The notes under the pieces were generated by a model. It had not been told where the DNA came from and did no database searches. It was given only the letters and a program-made list of their open reading frames with translations. This document shows, in pieces, positions 33,581 through 41,245 of a stretch of DNA of 64,000 nt. The translations under genes and the position numbers were made by a program. Position 1 is the first letter of the stretch. Each line of letters begins with the position of its first letter. Source of the DNA: DASPWW01 sp963756745 (lineage in GTDB: Bacteria; Actinomycetota; Thermoleophilia; Solirubrobacterales; 70-9). The stretch covers positions 113,320 through 177,319 of the forward strand of contig CAVWOU010000011.1 in NCBI GenBank assembly GCA_963756745.1. Reading direction: 5' to 3'.

Positions 33581-34150
33581 GTGGCCCTCCACCCAGCCGA
33601 GATCCGCGGATATCGCGAGCTTTTCCTCACAGGTCGTCAGCTCGTCGCGCGCTGGCCGCGGCTTGCCGATGCGCTGGACGGGAGCGTTACGGAGGGCTCG
33701 CTCCGAACGGCCGCGGAGGCGGTTGACGGAATGGTGTCGGGACTCGAGCCACTGACCGCCCAGCACGGCCTCCGATCGCGTGTAGCGGCGCAGGGATCGG
33801 GCGCTCGTCTGGGGTTCGCGCGCTCCGTCGTCATCGACCGTTTCCTGGACCGCAACGTGGCGCTGCGGCTCGCCGTGACCGACCTCGAGCACGTCACCAC
33901 GCTGCTCGCCTATCTTGCGAAGGTAAGCGACGACCGCGGCCACCCCGAGCTCGCCCGGCCGTGCCGCTCCTGGGAGCAGCGCCTTGCCGCCGAGGAGAAG
34001 TCCGTGCGCGATGCCGCGGTGGGGCTCGGAGCCGAACCCGATGCCGCGATCATGCCGCTCGACTCATCCCTGATCGGCCGCGCTGCCCACAGAGCCGGAT
34101 GGACGCTCGGGGCGGTCGGCGAGTGGATCGACCGACGGATCTCGCGCTAG
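33581..34150 (+). CDS. Uncharacterised helical protein
   Basis: 189 residues from GTG. Nothing recognised by name. Predominantly helical and soluble: YRELFLTGRQLVARWPRLADAL, AAEAVDGMVSGLEPLTAQ, DRFLDRNVALRLAVTDLEHVTTLLAYL, SWEQRLAAEEKSVRDAAVGLG and a C-terminal SLIGRAAHRAGWTLGAVGEWIDRRI. This last part could lie along the membrane. Start supported by TAGAGT at 33567 with 8 nt spacing. Codon usage matches its neighbours. Confidence 0.7.
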   Translation: MALHPAEIRGYRELFLTGRQLVARWPRLADALDGSVTEGSLRTAAEAVDGMVSGLEPLTAQHGLRSRVAAQGSGARLGFARSVVIDRFLDRNVALRLAVTDLEHVTTLLAYLAKVSDDRGHPELARPCRSWEQRLAAEEKSVRDAAVGLGAEPDAAIMPLDSSLIGRAAHRAGWTLGAVGEWIDRRISR

Positions 34151-34163
34151 GCGTTCCTCTGAG

Positions 34164-34928
34164 TCACGGCCCGAGCTCGGGCAGACCCTCGTCCGGCGTC
34201 GAGGCGCGCGCGTGGAGCTTGCGCGGGATCCGGCCCGCGCGCCGCGCCGCGTAGCCGGCCTCGACCGCGCGGCACATCGCCCCCGCCATCGCGACCGGGT
34301 CCTCGGCGCGGGCGACCGAGCTCGACAGCAGCACCCCGTCGCATCCCAGCTCCATCGCCAGAGCGGCGTCTGACGCCGTCCCGATACCGGCATCGAGGAT
34401 CACCGGGACGTTCGCGTGTTCGACGATGATCTGGAGGTTGTAGGGGTTGCGGATCCCCATCCCCGATCCGATCGGCGAGCCGAGCGGCATCACCGCGGCG
34501 CATCCGGTCTCCTCGAGCCGGCGCGCGAGGATCGGGTCGTCGTTGGTGTACGGAAGCACGGTGAACCCCTCGGCGACGAGCGTCTCGGCGGCGTCGATCA
34601 GCTCAACGGCGTCGGGGAAGAGCGTGCGATCGTCGCCGATCACCTCGAGCTTGATCCACGCGGTCTCGAACGCCTCGCGGGCGAGTCGGGCCGTCCGCAC
34701 CGCGTCTCGCGCCGTGTAGCACCCGGCCGTGTTCGGCAGCGCGAAGGCGCCCCGGCCGTCGATCACGTCGAGCACCGATCCTTTCGCGAGTGGATCGACC
34801 CGCCGCAGCGCGACGGTGACGATCTGCGCTCCCGACGCCTCGAGCGCACGATCGAGATCGTCGAGGGAGCGGAACCCGCCCGTTCCTACGATCAGGCGCG
34901 AGTCCCAATCTCGCCCTCCCAACGTCAT
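34164..34928 (-). CDS. thiG: Thiazole synthase
   Basis: 254 residues from ATG at 34928; an in-frame GTG at 35042 would add 38 residues. The short start is preferred because it matches the family opening (MTLGGRDWDSRLIVGTGGF) and the extra codons consist of two GC-rich hairpins. ThiG condenses dehydroglycine, DXP sulfur sugar and ThiS-thiocarboxylate sulfur to the thiamine thiazole. Seen: EASGAQIVTVALRR, LPNTAGCYTARDAVRTARLARE, WIKLEVIGDD with the Schiff-base Lys, PLGSPIGSGMGIRNP and ILDAGIGTASDAALAMELG. Confidence 0.93.
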   Translation of the reverse strand: MTLGGRDWDSRLIVGTGGFRSLDDLDRALEASGAQIVTVALRRVDPLAKGSVLDVIDGRGAFALPNTAGCYTARDAVRTARLAREAFETAWIKLEVIGDDRTLFPDAVELIDAAETLVAEGFTVLPYTNDDPILARRLEETGCAAVMPLGSPIGSGMGIRNPYNLQIIVEHANVPVILDAGIGTASDAALAMELGCDGVLLSSSVARAEDPVAMAGAMCRAVEAGYAARRAGRIPRKLHARASTPDEGLPELGP

Positions 34929-34935
34929 TCCCGCG

Positions 34936-35016
34936 AAATGCTCCGCGGGGGAGCCGCCCTGGACGGGCGGCGAGGGGGCGGAGCCCCCATGTCCGCTTTC
35001 GCGGGGTCCGGTGAGG
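34936..35016 (-). other. Two back-to-back GC hairpins between thiS and thiG
   Basis: On the minus strand GGGGGCTCCGCCCCC is followed by a second hairpin with arms GCCGCCC and GGGCGGC around a 5-nt loop. They sit between the thiS stop and the canonical thiG start. They could tune thiG translation; they also make a long N-terminal ThiG extension unlikely. Confidence 0.45.
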
Positions 35017-35034
35017 GATGAGGTTTCGGCGGGC

Positions 35035-35241
35035 CTAGCCACCTTGGATCGCCTCCACGACCTCGACCTTCTGGCCGTCTCGCAGGTTCGTCCCCTCCCA
35101 CCCGCTCCGGGGCACTACCTCGCCGTCGACCGCGACCGCGACGCCGCGCCGTCCGGAGTTCGCGCCGGCGGTCTCGACCGCGTCGGCGACGCTTGCGCCG
35201 TCGGACAGCTCGACGCGGTCGCCGTTCAACTCCACGATCAC
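35035..35241 (-). CDS. thiS: Sulfur carrier protein ThiS
   Basis: 68 residues from GTG. Beta-grasp carrier: MIVELNGDRVELSDGASVADAV, ending in the essential Gly-Gly (AIQGG) that is adenylated and converted to thiocarboxylate. GTGA overlap with the thiO stop. ThiF, which would activate it, is not in the window. Confidence 0.93.
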   Translation of the reverse strand: MIVELNGDRVELSDGASVADAVETAGANSGRRGVAVAVDGEVVPRSGWEGTNLRDGQKVEVVEAIQGG

Positions 35242-36386
35242 CCTGCCGCCACTCCTTCGAAGCGCTCCGGGGCCATCGCAGCCACGACCGCCGGCGGATC
35301 ATCCCCGGCGAGGATCGCCGCCACCGCGTCAGCGGTGATCGGCGCGAGAAGGATCCCGTTGCGATAGTGGCCCGTCGCCACCACCAGGCGGTCGAGCGAG
35401 CCGCGCCCGATCATCGGAGCGTTGTCGGGCGTGCCGGGGCGCAGCCCCGCCAACGCCCCGGAGAACTCCAGCTCGGCAATCTCGGGCAGCACGCGATACG
35501 CCTCGCGCAGCAGCTCGTGTACCCCGCCGGCCGTCACGGTGAGGTCGAACCCGCGCTCCTCGACGGTCGCTCCGACCACCACCCGGCCGTCCGCGCGGGG
35601 GACGACATACACCCGGGGGGTGGCGACGATCCGCTCCGACACCGGGGACGCCGCCGCGCCGCGCAGGTTCACGACCTCGCCCTTGACCGGTCGTACCGGA
35701 GGCAGCGAGTCGTCCGGGAGCCATCCCGCGCTCCCCGACCAGCTACCCGTCGCCAGCACGACCCGATCGGCGAGCAGCTCGCGCCCGTCCCGGATCCTCA
35801 CCCCGCGCAGTCGCTCGCCCTCGATCACCGCAGCGGTTGCCTCGGCGCCGGGAATGATCTCTCCGCCGGCGCCGCCGATCGCCGCCACGAGGGCGCCGAC
35901 CAGCGTGCGGGGATCGACCTCGGCGTCGTCCGCCGCGTGCACGCCCCCCGCGATCCCCGGAGCGAGCCCGGGCTCCAGCTCGCGGCACTCCGCCGGGCGG
36001 AGCCACTCGGCGGCCAGCCCGTGCGATCTCTGCAGCTCGTGATGGCGGTGAAGCTCCTCCGCCTCGTCGACGTCGAGCGCGACGTGAAGTGCCCCGGAGC
36101 GGCGATATCCCACGGCAAGCCCGGAGGCGTCCTCGAGCTCCGCGGCGAACGCGGGATACGCGCGGGCGGAGTCGAGGTTGAGCTGCAGCAGCGCCTGCTC
36201 CCCCCACGACGCCTCGCCGACCGGTGCGAGCATCCCCGCTGCCACGCGGGACGCGCCGGCGCCGGGGGTGTCGCGATCGATCACGCGCACCGACAGGCCG
36301 CGCTGCGCGGCGCGCCAGGCGCACGCCAGCCCGATCACCCCCGCCCCCACAACGAGGACTTCGCTGGTTTTCTCGCCGCGTCGCAC
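35238..36386 (-). CDS. thiO: Glycine oxidase ThiO
   Basis: 382 residues from GTG at 36386, chosen because GAGAGG lies 8 nt upstream and longer frames run into the TPP riboswitch. FAD-dependent oxidase making dehydroglycine for ThiG. Seen: the FAD motif VLVVGAGVIGLACAWRAAQRG, VIDRDTPGAGASRVAAGMLAP, YVVPRADGRVVVGATVEERGFD and the C-terminal GLRPGTPDNAPMIG and ATGHYRNGILLAP. First gene of thiO-thiS-thiG. Confidence 0.92.
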   Translation of the reverse strand: MRRGEKTSEVLVVGAGVIGLACAWRAAQRGLSVRVIDRDTPGAGASRVAAGMLAPVGEASWGEQALLQLNLDSARAYPAFAAELEDASGLAVGYRRSGALHVALDVDEAEELHRHHELQRSHGLAAEWLRPAECRELEPGLAPGIAGGVHAADDAEVDPRTLVGALVAAIGGAGGEIIPGAEATAAVIEGERLRGVRIRDGRELLADRVVLATGSWSGSAGWLPDDSLPPVRPVKGEVVNLRGAAASPVSERIVATPRVYVVPRADGRVVVGATVEERGFDLTVTAGGVHELLREAYRVLPEIAELEFSGALAGLRPGTPDNAPMIGRGSLDRLVVATGHYRNGILLAPITADAVAAILAGDDPPAVVAAMAPERFEGVAAG

Positions 36387-36428
36387 GAACACCGCCTCTC
36401 GGTCTCGACGGGCGGCTCCGCACCACCA

Positions 36429-36518
36429 TCCCTGCGCCGGCATTACCCGGATCAGGTTCAGACGGTCGGCGGCGCCCCAGCCGCCCTCTCAGCCCGTCAC
36501 CCGGGCTCCCGTTATCTA
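36429..36518 (-). promoter_or_regulatory. TPP riboswitch (THI element) controlling thiOSG
   Basis: On the minus strand: CGGGAGCCCGGGTGACGGG, then the conserved GGCTGAGAGGGC, a GC-rich variable stem, and CTGAACCTGATCCGGGTAAT followed by GCCGGCGCAGGGA. These are the pyrimidine- and pyrophosphate-sensor helices of the TPP aptamer. It ends ~43 nt before the thiO start, so it probably represses translation or terminates transcription when TPP is high. A -10-like TACCAT (36529-36524) is placed to start transcription right at its 5' end. Confidence 0.95.
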
Positions 36519-36599
36519 AGTTCATGGTACCCCCAGTGGAACGAGTGTCGGCCGTCGCAGGTTCCGTCGTGGCTGGGCGGTACTTGCGGCGGACGACAC

Positions 36600-36605
36600 T
36601 AGGCT
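36600..36605 (+). promoter_or_regulatory. -10 box of a leaderless thiE promoter
   Basis: TAGGCT, 8 nt before the thiE ATG and identical in hexamer and spacing to purC. thiE therefore lacks room for a leader riboswitch, unlike its divergent partner thiO. Confidence 0.5.
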
Positions 36606-36613
36606 AAGCGGCG

Positions 36614-37294
36614 ATGCTCCCCGCCCGCGATCGCCACCCCCGGCTCGGCGCGGCCCGGCTCTACTTCGTGTGCGAGGCGCGCCCGCGCGGGAGCGACCCG
36701 GAGCGGCTGCTCGAGGCGGCACTCGAGGGCGGCACGGGGATGCTCGAGCTGCGCGAGAAGTCGCCCGAGGACGACTCCTGGTTGATCGAGCATTCGCGGC
36801 CCTTCCGGGAGGCGTCGGAGCGCCACCGCGTGCCGTTCATCCTCAATGACCGGCCCGACCTCGTCGGCGACTGCGGCGCCGACGGCGTCCATGTCGGCCA
36901 GGACGACACGCCGGTCACCGAGACTCGCGCGCGGCTCGGCGACGAGCACCTGATCGGGCTCTCGACTCACTCCGCCGCACAGCTCGACGCGGCGTGCTCG
37001 GCGCCATCGCAAGCGCGCCCCGACTACATCAGCGTCGGGCCTGTGTGGGAGACGCCGACCAAGGAGGGGAGGCCCGCCGCCGGACTGGAGCTGATCGAGC
37101 ACGCGGCGCGCGAGGCGACGCTTCCGTGGTTCGCGATCGGCGGCATCGACCTGTCGAGCGTGGGTGACGTCGTCGCTGCGGGCGCCGAGCGGATCGTCGT
37201 AGTTCGGGCGCTGCGCGATGCGAGCGACCCGGCGGCCGTCGCCCGGGGGCTGCGCGAGGCGATCGAAGCCGGCGCCGAGGTGTGGGATGGGTAG
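36614..37294 (+). CDS. thiE: Thiamine-phosphate synthase
   Basis: 226 residues. TIM-barrel enzyme joining HMP-PP and thiazole phosphate. Seen: LYFVCEARP, MLELREKSPEDD (usually QLREK), FILNDRPDLVGDCGADGVHVGQDDTP, LIGLSTHS, DYISVGPVWETPTKEG and FAIGGID. Long N-terminus for the family (12 extra residues). Divergent from thiOSG; overlaps the next membrane gene by 8 nt. Confidence 0.93.
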   Translation: MLPARDRHPRLGAARLYFVCEARPRGSDPERLLEAALEGGTGMLELREKSPEDDSWLIEHSRPFREASERHRVPFILNDRPDLVGDCGADGVHVGQDDTPVTETRARLGDEHLIGLSTHSAAQLDAACSAPSQARPDYISVGPVWETPTKEGRPAAGLELIEHAAREATLPWFAIGGIDLSSVGDVVAAGAERIVVVRALRDASDPAAVARGLREAIEAGAEVWDG

Positions 37295-37847
37295 CCGGGA
37301 GCGCAAGCGCGCCCAGCGGCGGAAGCGAAAGCGGCGCACCGGCGTGCGAGAGGTCGCCCCGCCGACCGCGGAGCCGGCTGACGACGGCGGGGGGGCGCGG
37401 GAGCTCAGCCGGTCCGAGCAGAAGGACCGCGAGGCCCGGGAGGCGCTCGAGCCGCTTCGCGAGGACGAGCGCCCTGGAGCAGTGACCGCCGGCGCGATCG
37501 TCTCGGGAGTATTGGCGCTCGTGATATGGGTCTCCGCAGCGCTCGCCGCGATCACCGACATCGACGTGCGCGGTTCGGATCCACAGGCGGTGCCCCTGGC
37601 TCTGTTCGCGGCCGTCCTCACCCTGATGGCCTACGGGATGTGGCGGGCGCGGTACTGGGCCGTGCTGGGCTTCCAGGCGCTCCTGGTGCTGGTGATGCTG
37701 TCCTCGGCTCTTGGACTGATCCAGGTCACGACGGTGCTGGAGGCAATCGGGACGCTCGTGCTGCTCTCGGGCTCGGGCGTGCTCTTCTATCTCATGGTCA
37801 AGGCACTGGCGCGGATCCAGATGCCCCAGCGCGCGCCGCGCGAGTAG
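37287..37847 (+). CDS. Small membrane protein with basic N-terminus
   Basis: 186 residues. Begins with a strongly basic stretch (GSRERKRAQRRKRKRR), then an acidic/charged linker to ~70, followed by four hydrophobic segments: AGAIVSGVLALVIWVSAALA, ALFAAVLTLMAYGMW, AVLGFQALLVLVMLSSALGL and TLVLLSGSGVLFYLM. The family is not recognised. Overlaps thiE by 8 nt, so it is probably co-transcribed; no thiamine link is implied by sequence. Confidence 0.75.
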   Translation: MGSRERKRAQRRKRKRRTGVREVAPPTAEPADDGGGARELSRSEQKDREAREALEPLREDERPGAVTAGAIVSGVLALVIWVSAALAAITDIDVRGSDPQAVPLALFAAVLTLMAYGMWRARYWAVLGFQALLVLVMLSSALGLIQVTTVLEAIGTLVLLSGSGVLFYLMVKALARIQMPQRAPRE

Positions 37848-37869
37848 AGGCGCACCAGCACGACTCGGG

Positions 37870-37896
37870 TTGAGGCCAATCACTCTCGGGTAGAGT
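37870..37896 (+). promoter_or_regulatory. lpdA promoter (TTGAGG -15 nt- TAGAGT)
   Basis: TTGAGG at 37870-37875 and TAGAGT at 37891-37896, the latter 8 nt before the ATG. The spacer is short by 1-2 nt, but both hexamers are good actinobacterial matches. Predicts a leaderless lpdA mRNA. Confidence 0.5.
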
Positions 37897-37904
37897 CGAA
37901 TTCG

Positions 37905-39278
37905 ATGCCTGACCGGTACGACGTGATCGTGATCGGATCCGGCCCCGGAGGGTACGTCGGCGCGATCCGCGCCGCCCAGCTCGGTCAGAGCACCGCCGTG
38001 GTCGAGCGCGACGACCGCCCGGGCGGCCGGTGTCTCAACTACGCGTGCATTCCCGCGAAGACGATCCTCCACAGCGCGGCCGTGTTCGACGAGGCGCGCA
38101 ACGGCGCCGCCGAGCTCGGAGTCAAGGTCGACGGAGTCAGCCTCGACTGGGGCGGCGTCGGCAAGCGCCGCGACAAGGTCCGCAAGACGCTCACCGACGG
38201 TGTGGCGATGCTGTTCGACAAGAACAAGGTCGACTACATCGAGGGGACGGGCTCGCTGACCGCCGACGGAGACGTCAAGGTGGGCGATCAGACCTACGCG
38301 GCGAAGGGCGTCGTCCTCGCCACCGGGTCGGTGGCGCTGCCGATCCCCGGGATCGAGTTCGGAGACCGCGTGATCGACACCTGGGGCGCCTACTCGCTGC
38401 CCGAGCTGCCCGAGCGGATGGCCGTCGTGGGCGCGGGTGCGTCGGGCGCCGAGATCGCGTCTGCGTTCGGCCGCTTCGGCGTCCGGGTGACCCTGATCGA
38501 GATGCTCGACCAGGTCCTTCCGGTGGAGGACAAGGACGTGGCGAGGGTCGTCGAGCGAGAGTTCAAGAAGCAGAACATCGAAGTAGTCCTCGGGACGAGA
38601 GTGGAGCAGGTCGACGCCGGCCGCAAGTCCGTCAAGGTCAAGTACGGGGACTCGGAGGTCGACGTCGACTACCTGTGCATCGCCGGTGGGCGCGCACCCG
38701 ACACCGAGGCGCTCGGGGTCGCCGACGCCGGAGTGGAGACGGGCGACGGCGGCCGGATAACGGTCGACGAGTATCAGCGGACGAGCCGGGACGGCGTGTT
38801 CGCGATCGGCGACCTTGTCCCCGGCGCCGACCTCGCGCACAAGGCATCCGAGGAGGGGGTCGTCGCGGTGGAGACGATCGCGGGCCACCCGACGCACCCA
38901 ATCGACCCCGGAGGGATCCCGGCCGCGACCTTCTGCCATCCACAGGTTGCGAGCTTCGGCCTCACCGAGGCGCAGGCGAAGGAGTCGGGCCGCGAGATCA
39001 AGGTCGGCCGCTTCAAGCTCGGCGCGATCGGTGCAGGCACCGTGTACGACGATCGCCTCGGGTTCGTGAAGATCGTGGCCGACGCGGAGTACGGCGAGAT
39101 AATCGGCGCCCACATCGTCGGGAACACCGCCTGCGACATGATCTCCGAGCTCGTCGACACCCGGGAGCTCGAGGGCGGATACCAGGAGCTCGCGCGGATC
39201 ATCCACCCGCACCCGACGATCTCCGAGGCCGTCCTCGACGCAGCACGCGCGGTCGACGGCTGGGCGATCCACCAATGA
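37905..39278 (+). CDS. lpdA: Dihydrolipoyl dehydrogenase (E3)
   Basis: 457 residues. FAD/NAD disulfide reductase re-oxidising lipoyl groups of PDH, BCKDH and similar complexes. Seen: FAD motif VIVIGSGPGGYVGAIRAAQ, redox-active disulfide GGRCLNYACIPAKT (C-x4-C), NAD motif AVVGAGASGAEIASAFGRFG, DGVFAIGDLVPGADLAHKA, and the C-terminal His-Glu in IHPHPTISEA. Lies upstream of pdhABC, separated by repeat copy C and a DsbA-like gene; the only E3 in the window. Confidence 0.96.
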   Translation: MPDRYDVIVIGSGPGGYVGAIRAAQLGQSTAVVERDDRPGGRCLNYACIPAKTILHSAAVFDEARNGAAELGVKVDGVSLDWGGVGKRRDKVRKTLTDGVAMLFDKNKVDYIEGTGSLTADGDVKVGDQTYAAKGVVLATGSVALPIPGIEFGDRVIDTWGAYSLPELPERMAVVGAGASGAEIASAFGRFGVRVTLIEMLDQVLPVEDKDVARVVEREFKKQNIEVVLGTRVEQVDAGRKSVKVKYGDSEVDVDYLCIAGGRAPDTEALGVADAGVETGDGGRITVDEYQRTSRDGVFAIGDLVPGADLAHKASEEGVVAVETIAGHPTHPIDPGGIPAATFCHPQVASFGLTEAQAKESGREIKVGRFKLGAIGAGTVYDDRLGFVKIVADAEYGEIIGAHIVGNTACDMISELVDTRELEGGYQELARIIHPHPTISEAVLDAARAVDGWAIHQ

Positions 39279-39284
39279 CGAATC

Positions 39285-39376
39285 AATTCCGCTCGAATCC
39301 TCCGCTCCCGCTCGGCCGCACTCACATCACCGGTCCTCTTGCGGCCTCGCTCCCGCGTCCGGTTCGAGCGGGTCTG
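39285..39376 (+). repeat. Dispersed structured element, copy C
   Basis: Flanking inverted repeat CCGCTCGAA (39289-39297) / TTCGAGCGG (39363-39371). Interior: TCCTCCGCTCCCGCTCGGCC, CACTCACATCACCGG, CTCGCTCCCGCGTCCGG. An extra inner pair GGCCGCA/TGCGGCC strengthens the fold. Starts 7 nt after the lpdA stop and ends ~12 nt before the next start codon. Confidence 0.8.
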
Positions 39377-39383
39377 GGACCAA

Positions 39384-39971
39384 TTGAGCCGACCAACCTT
39401 CTTTTTTGACCTGGGCTCGCCGTACGCGTACCTCGCGGCGGAAAGGGTCAACGCGATGTTCGCGGAGGCGGTCGGGGAGCCGCCCGTGTGGGAACCGGTG
39501 CTGCTCGGCGGGCTGTTCAAACGCTTCGGCCGCGATTCGTGGGCGAACGGCCCCGGCAGGGCGGAGGGGATCGCGGAGGTCGAATGCCGCGCGGAGGAGC
39601 GGGGGCTCCCGCCGCTGCGGTGGCCGGACCCGTTCCCCGGCAACACGCTGTACGCGATGCGGGTCGCGACGTTCGCGAAACAGACCGGCCGCGCGGTCGC
39701 GTTCTCGCTCGCCGCGTTCCGGCAGGCGTTCGCCGCAGGGCGCGACCTCACCGATCCCGACAACGTGCTGCTCGCGGCGGCGGCAGCCGAGCTCCACCCC
39801 CGTGCCGTGAGGGCATCGGCCGCGCGCGAGTCGGTCAAGAGCGCGCTGCGGGACGCCACCGAGCGCGCGGGCGACCTCGGCGTGCGCGGGGTGCCCAGCG
39901 TCGTGATCGGGGACGAGGTGTTCTGGGGCGACGACAGCCTCGAACGGGCGGTGGAGGCGGCGCGCTCCTAG
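39384..39971 (+). CDS. DsbA-fold protein (2-hydroxychromene-2-carboxylate isomerase-like)
   Basis: 195 residues from TTG at 39384; longer frames only add repeat-encoded residues. Thioredoxin-fold with helical insert: FFFDLGSPYAYLAAERVN (the Ser of SPYAYLA is the GSH-contacting position in the isomerases), EPVLLGGLFKRFG, WPDPFPGNTLYAMR and GVRGVPSVVIGDEVFWGDDSL with cis-Pro. No CxxC, so not a disulfide oxidase. Substrate unknown. Followed by pdhA after 13 nt. Confidence 0.85.
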   Translation: MSRPTFFFDLGSPYAYLAAERVNAMFAEAVGEPPVWEPVLLGGLFKRFGRDSWANGPGRAEGIAEVECRAEERGLPPLRWPDPFPGNTLYAMRVATFAKQTGRAVAFSLAAFRQAFAAGRDLTDPDNVLLAAAAAELHPRAVRASAARESVKSALRDATERAGDLGVRGVPSVVIGDEVFWGDDSLERAVEAARS

Positions 39972-39984
39972 ACTGCGAGGAGCA

Positions 39985-41235
39985 GTGGCGACCAATCCTG
40001 ACAGCACACAGAAGGCCCCGGTCGAGTCCACCGGCGCCGACGGCCACGGCTCCCAGCGTCCCGGACTTCCCGACCCGGAGACCTGCCGCGAGCTGCTCCA
40101 GACGATGGTCCTGATCCGGCGCTTCGAGGAGGAGGCCGGCCGTCAGTACCAGCGCGCCAAGATCGGCGGCTTCCTGCACCTGGGGATCGGCGAGGAGGCG
40201 ACGATCGTGGGCACTGCGTCGGTGTTGGAGGACCGCGATTACCTGATCAGCACGTATCGCACCCACGGCCACGCAATCGCCCGCGGCACGTCTCCCGACG
40301 CGGTGATGGCGGAGCTGTTCGGGCGCGAGGACGGCTGCTGCCGCGGCCGCGGCGGCTCGATGCACATGTTCGACCTCGAGCGCCGCTTCATGGGCGGCTA
40401 TGGCGTGGTCGGCGGCAACCTCCCGATCTCCGCGGGACTCGCGCTGGCGTCGGACTACAAGGGCGAGGACGCCGTCACCGTGTGCACATTCGGCGACGGC
40501 GCCGTCAACACCGGCAACTTCGGCGAGACGATGAACCTCGCGGCGCTGTGGAGCCTCCCGATCGTGTTCCTGGTTGAGAACAACCTCTACGGGATGGGCA
40601 CTTCCCTGGAGCGCCACTCCGCCGTCACCGACCTGTCGAAGAGGGCCGAGGGTCACGGCGTTCCGGGGCGCCGGATCGACGGCATGGACATCCTCGCGGT
40701 GCGCGAGGCGCTCACCGAGCAGATCCGGATCGCGCGCGAGGAGCGCCGCCCGACGCTGCTCGAGGCGTTCACGTACCGGTTCCGCGGGCACTCGGCCGCC
40801 GACCCGGAGGTCTACCGCACCAAGGACGAGGTCGAGGAGTGGCGGAAGAAGGACCCGATAGTCGTGTTCGCCCAGCGACTCGTGGAAGAGGGCGTGATCG
40901 CGGAGGGTGATCTCGACGAGATGAGGCAGCGGGCCGAGGAGCGGGTGATGGCCGCGGTGGAGTTCGCCGACGCATCGCCGGAGCCCGCGCTCGAGACCCT
41001 CTACGACAACCTGTACGTGCTCGGGGAGGAGGCGATCGGCGGCTGGTACGCGGTCGACGAGCGCACGCCGGAGACGCATCCCGGCGAGATGGAGCGCGAG
41101 GTGGGCGCCGAGGGCGAGATCCGCAAGCTCGCCGAGGCTGGCGCGGCGTACGCGGGCCAGGCCGAGCGGCGCCGGCGGCCGCCGCAGGACGACCAGCAGG
41201 GAGACGAGGAGTCAGAGCGGGAGTCGGACGAATGA
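39985..41235 (+). CDS. pdhA: Pyruvate dehydrogenase E1 component, alpha subunit
   Basis: 416 residues from GTG with GAGGAG just upstream. ThDP-dependent decarboxylation and reductive acylation of E2, as an alpha2beta2 with pdhB. Seen: MVLIRRFEEEAGRQYQR, GFLHLGIGEEA, YRTHGHAIARG, GRGGSMHMF, the ThDP motif FGDGAVNTG...VENNLYGM (GDG to NN) and TYRFRGHSAADP. A C-terminal charged tail (RRRRPPQDDQQGDEESERESDE) is non-conserved. Substrate pyruvate is inferred from the high similarity to GHS(A/M)-type PDH alpha chains; acetoin dehydrogenase is possible. Confidence 0.92.
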   Translation: MATNPDSTQKAPVESTGADGHGSQRPGLPDPETCRELLQTMVLIRRFEEEAGRQYQRAKIGGFLHLGIGEEATIVGTASVLEDRDYLISTYRTHGHAIARGTSPDAVMAELFGREDGCCRGRGGSMHMFDLERRFMGGYGVVGGNLPISAGLALASDYKGEDAVTVCTFGDGAVNTGNFGETMNLAALWSLPIVFLVENNLYGMGTSLERHSAVTDLSKRAEGHGVPGRRIDGMDILAVREALTEQIRIAREERRPTLLEAFTYRFRGHSAADPEVYRTKDEVEEWRKKDPIVVFAQRLVEEGVIAEGDLDEMRQRAEERVMAAVEFADASPEPALETLYDNLYVLGEEAIGGWYAVDERTPETHPGEMEREVGAEGEIRKLAEAGAAYAGQAERRRRPPQDDQQGDEESERESDE

Positions 41236-41245
41236 GAGCGGACCG

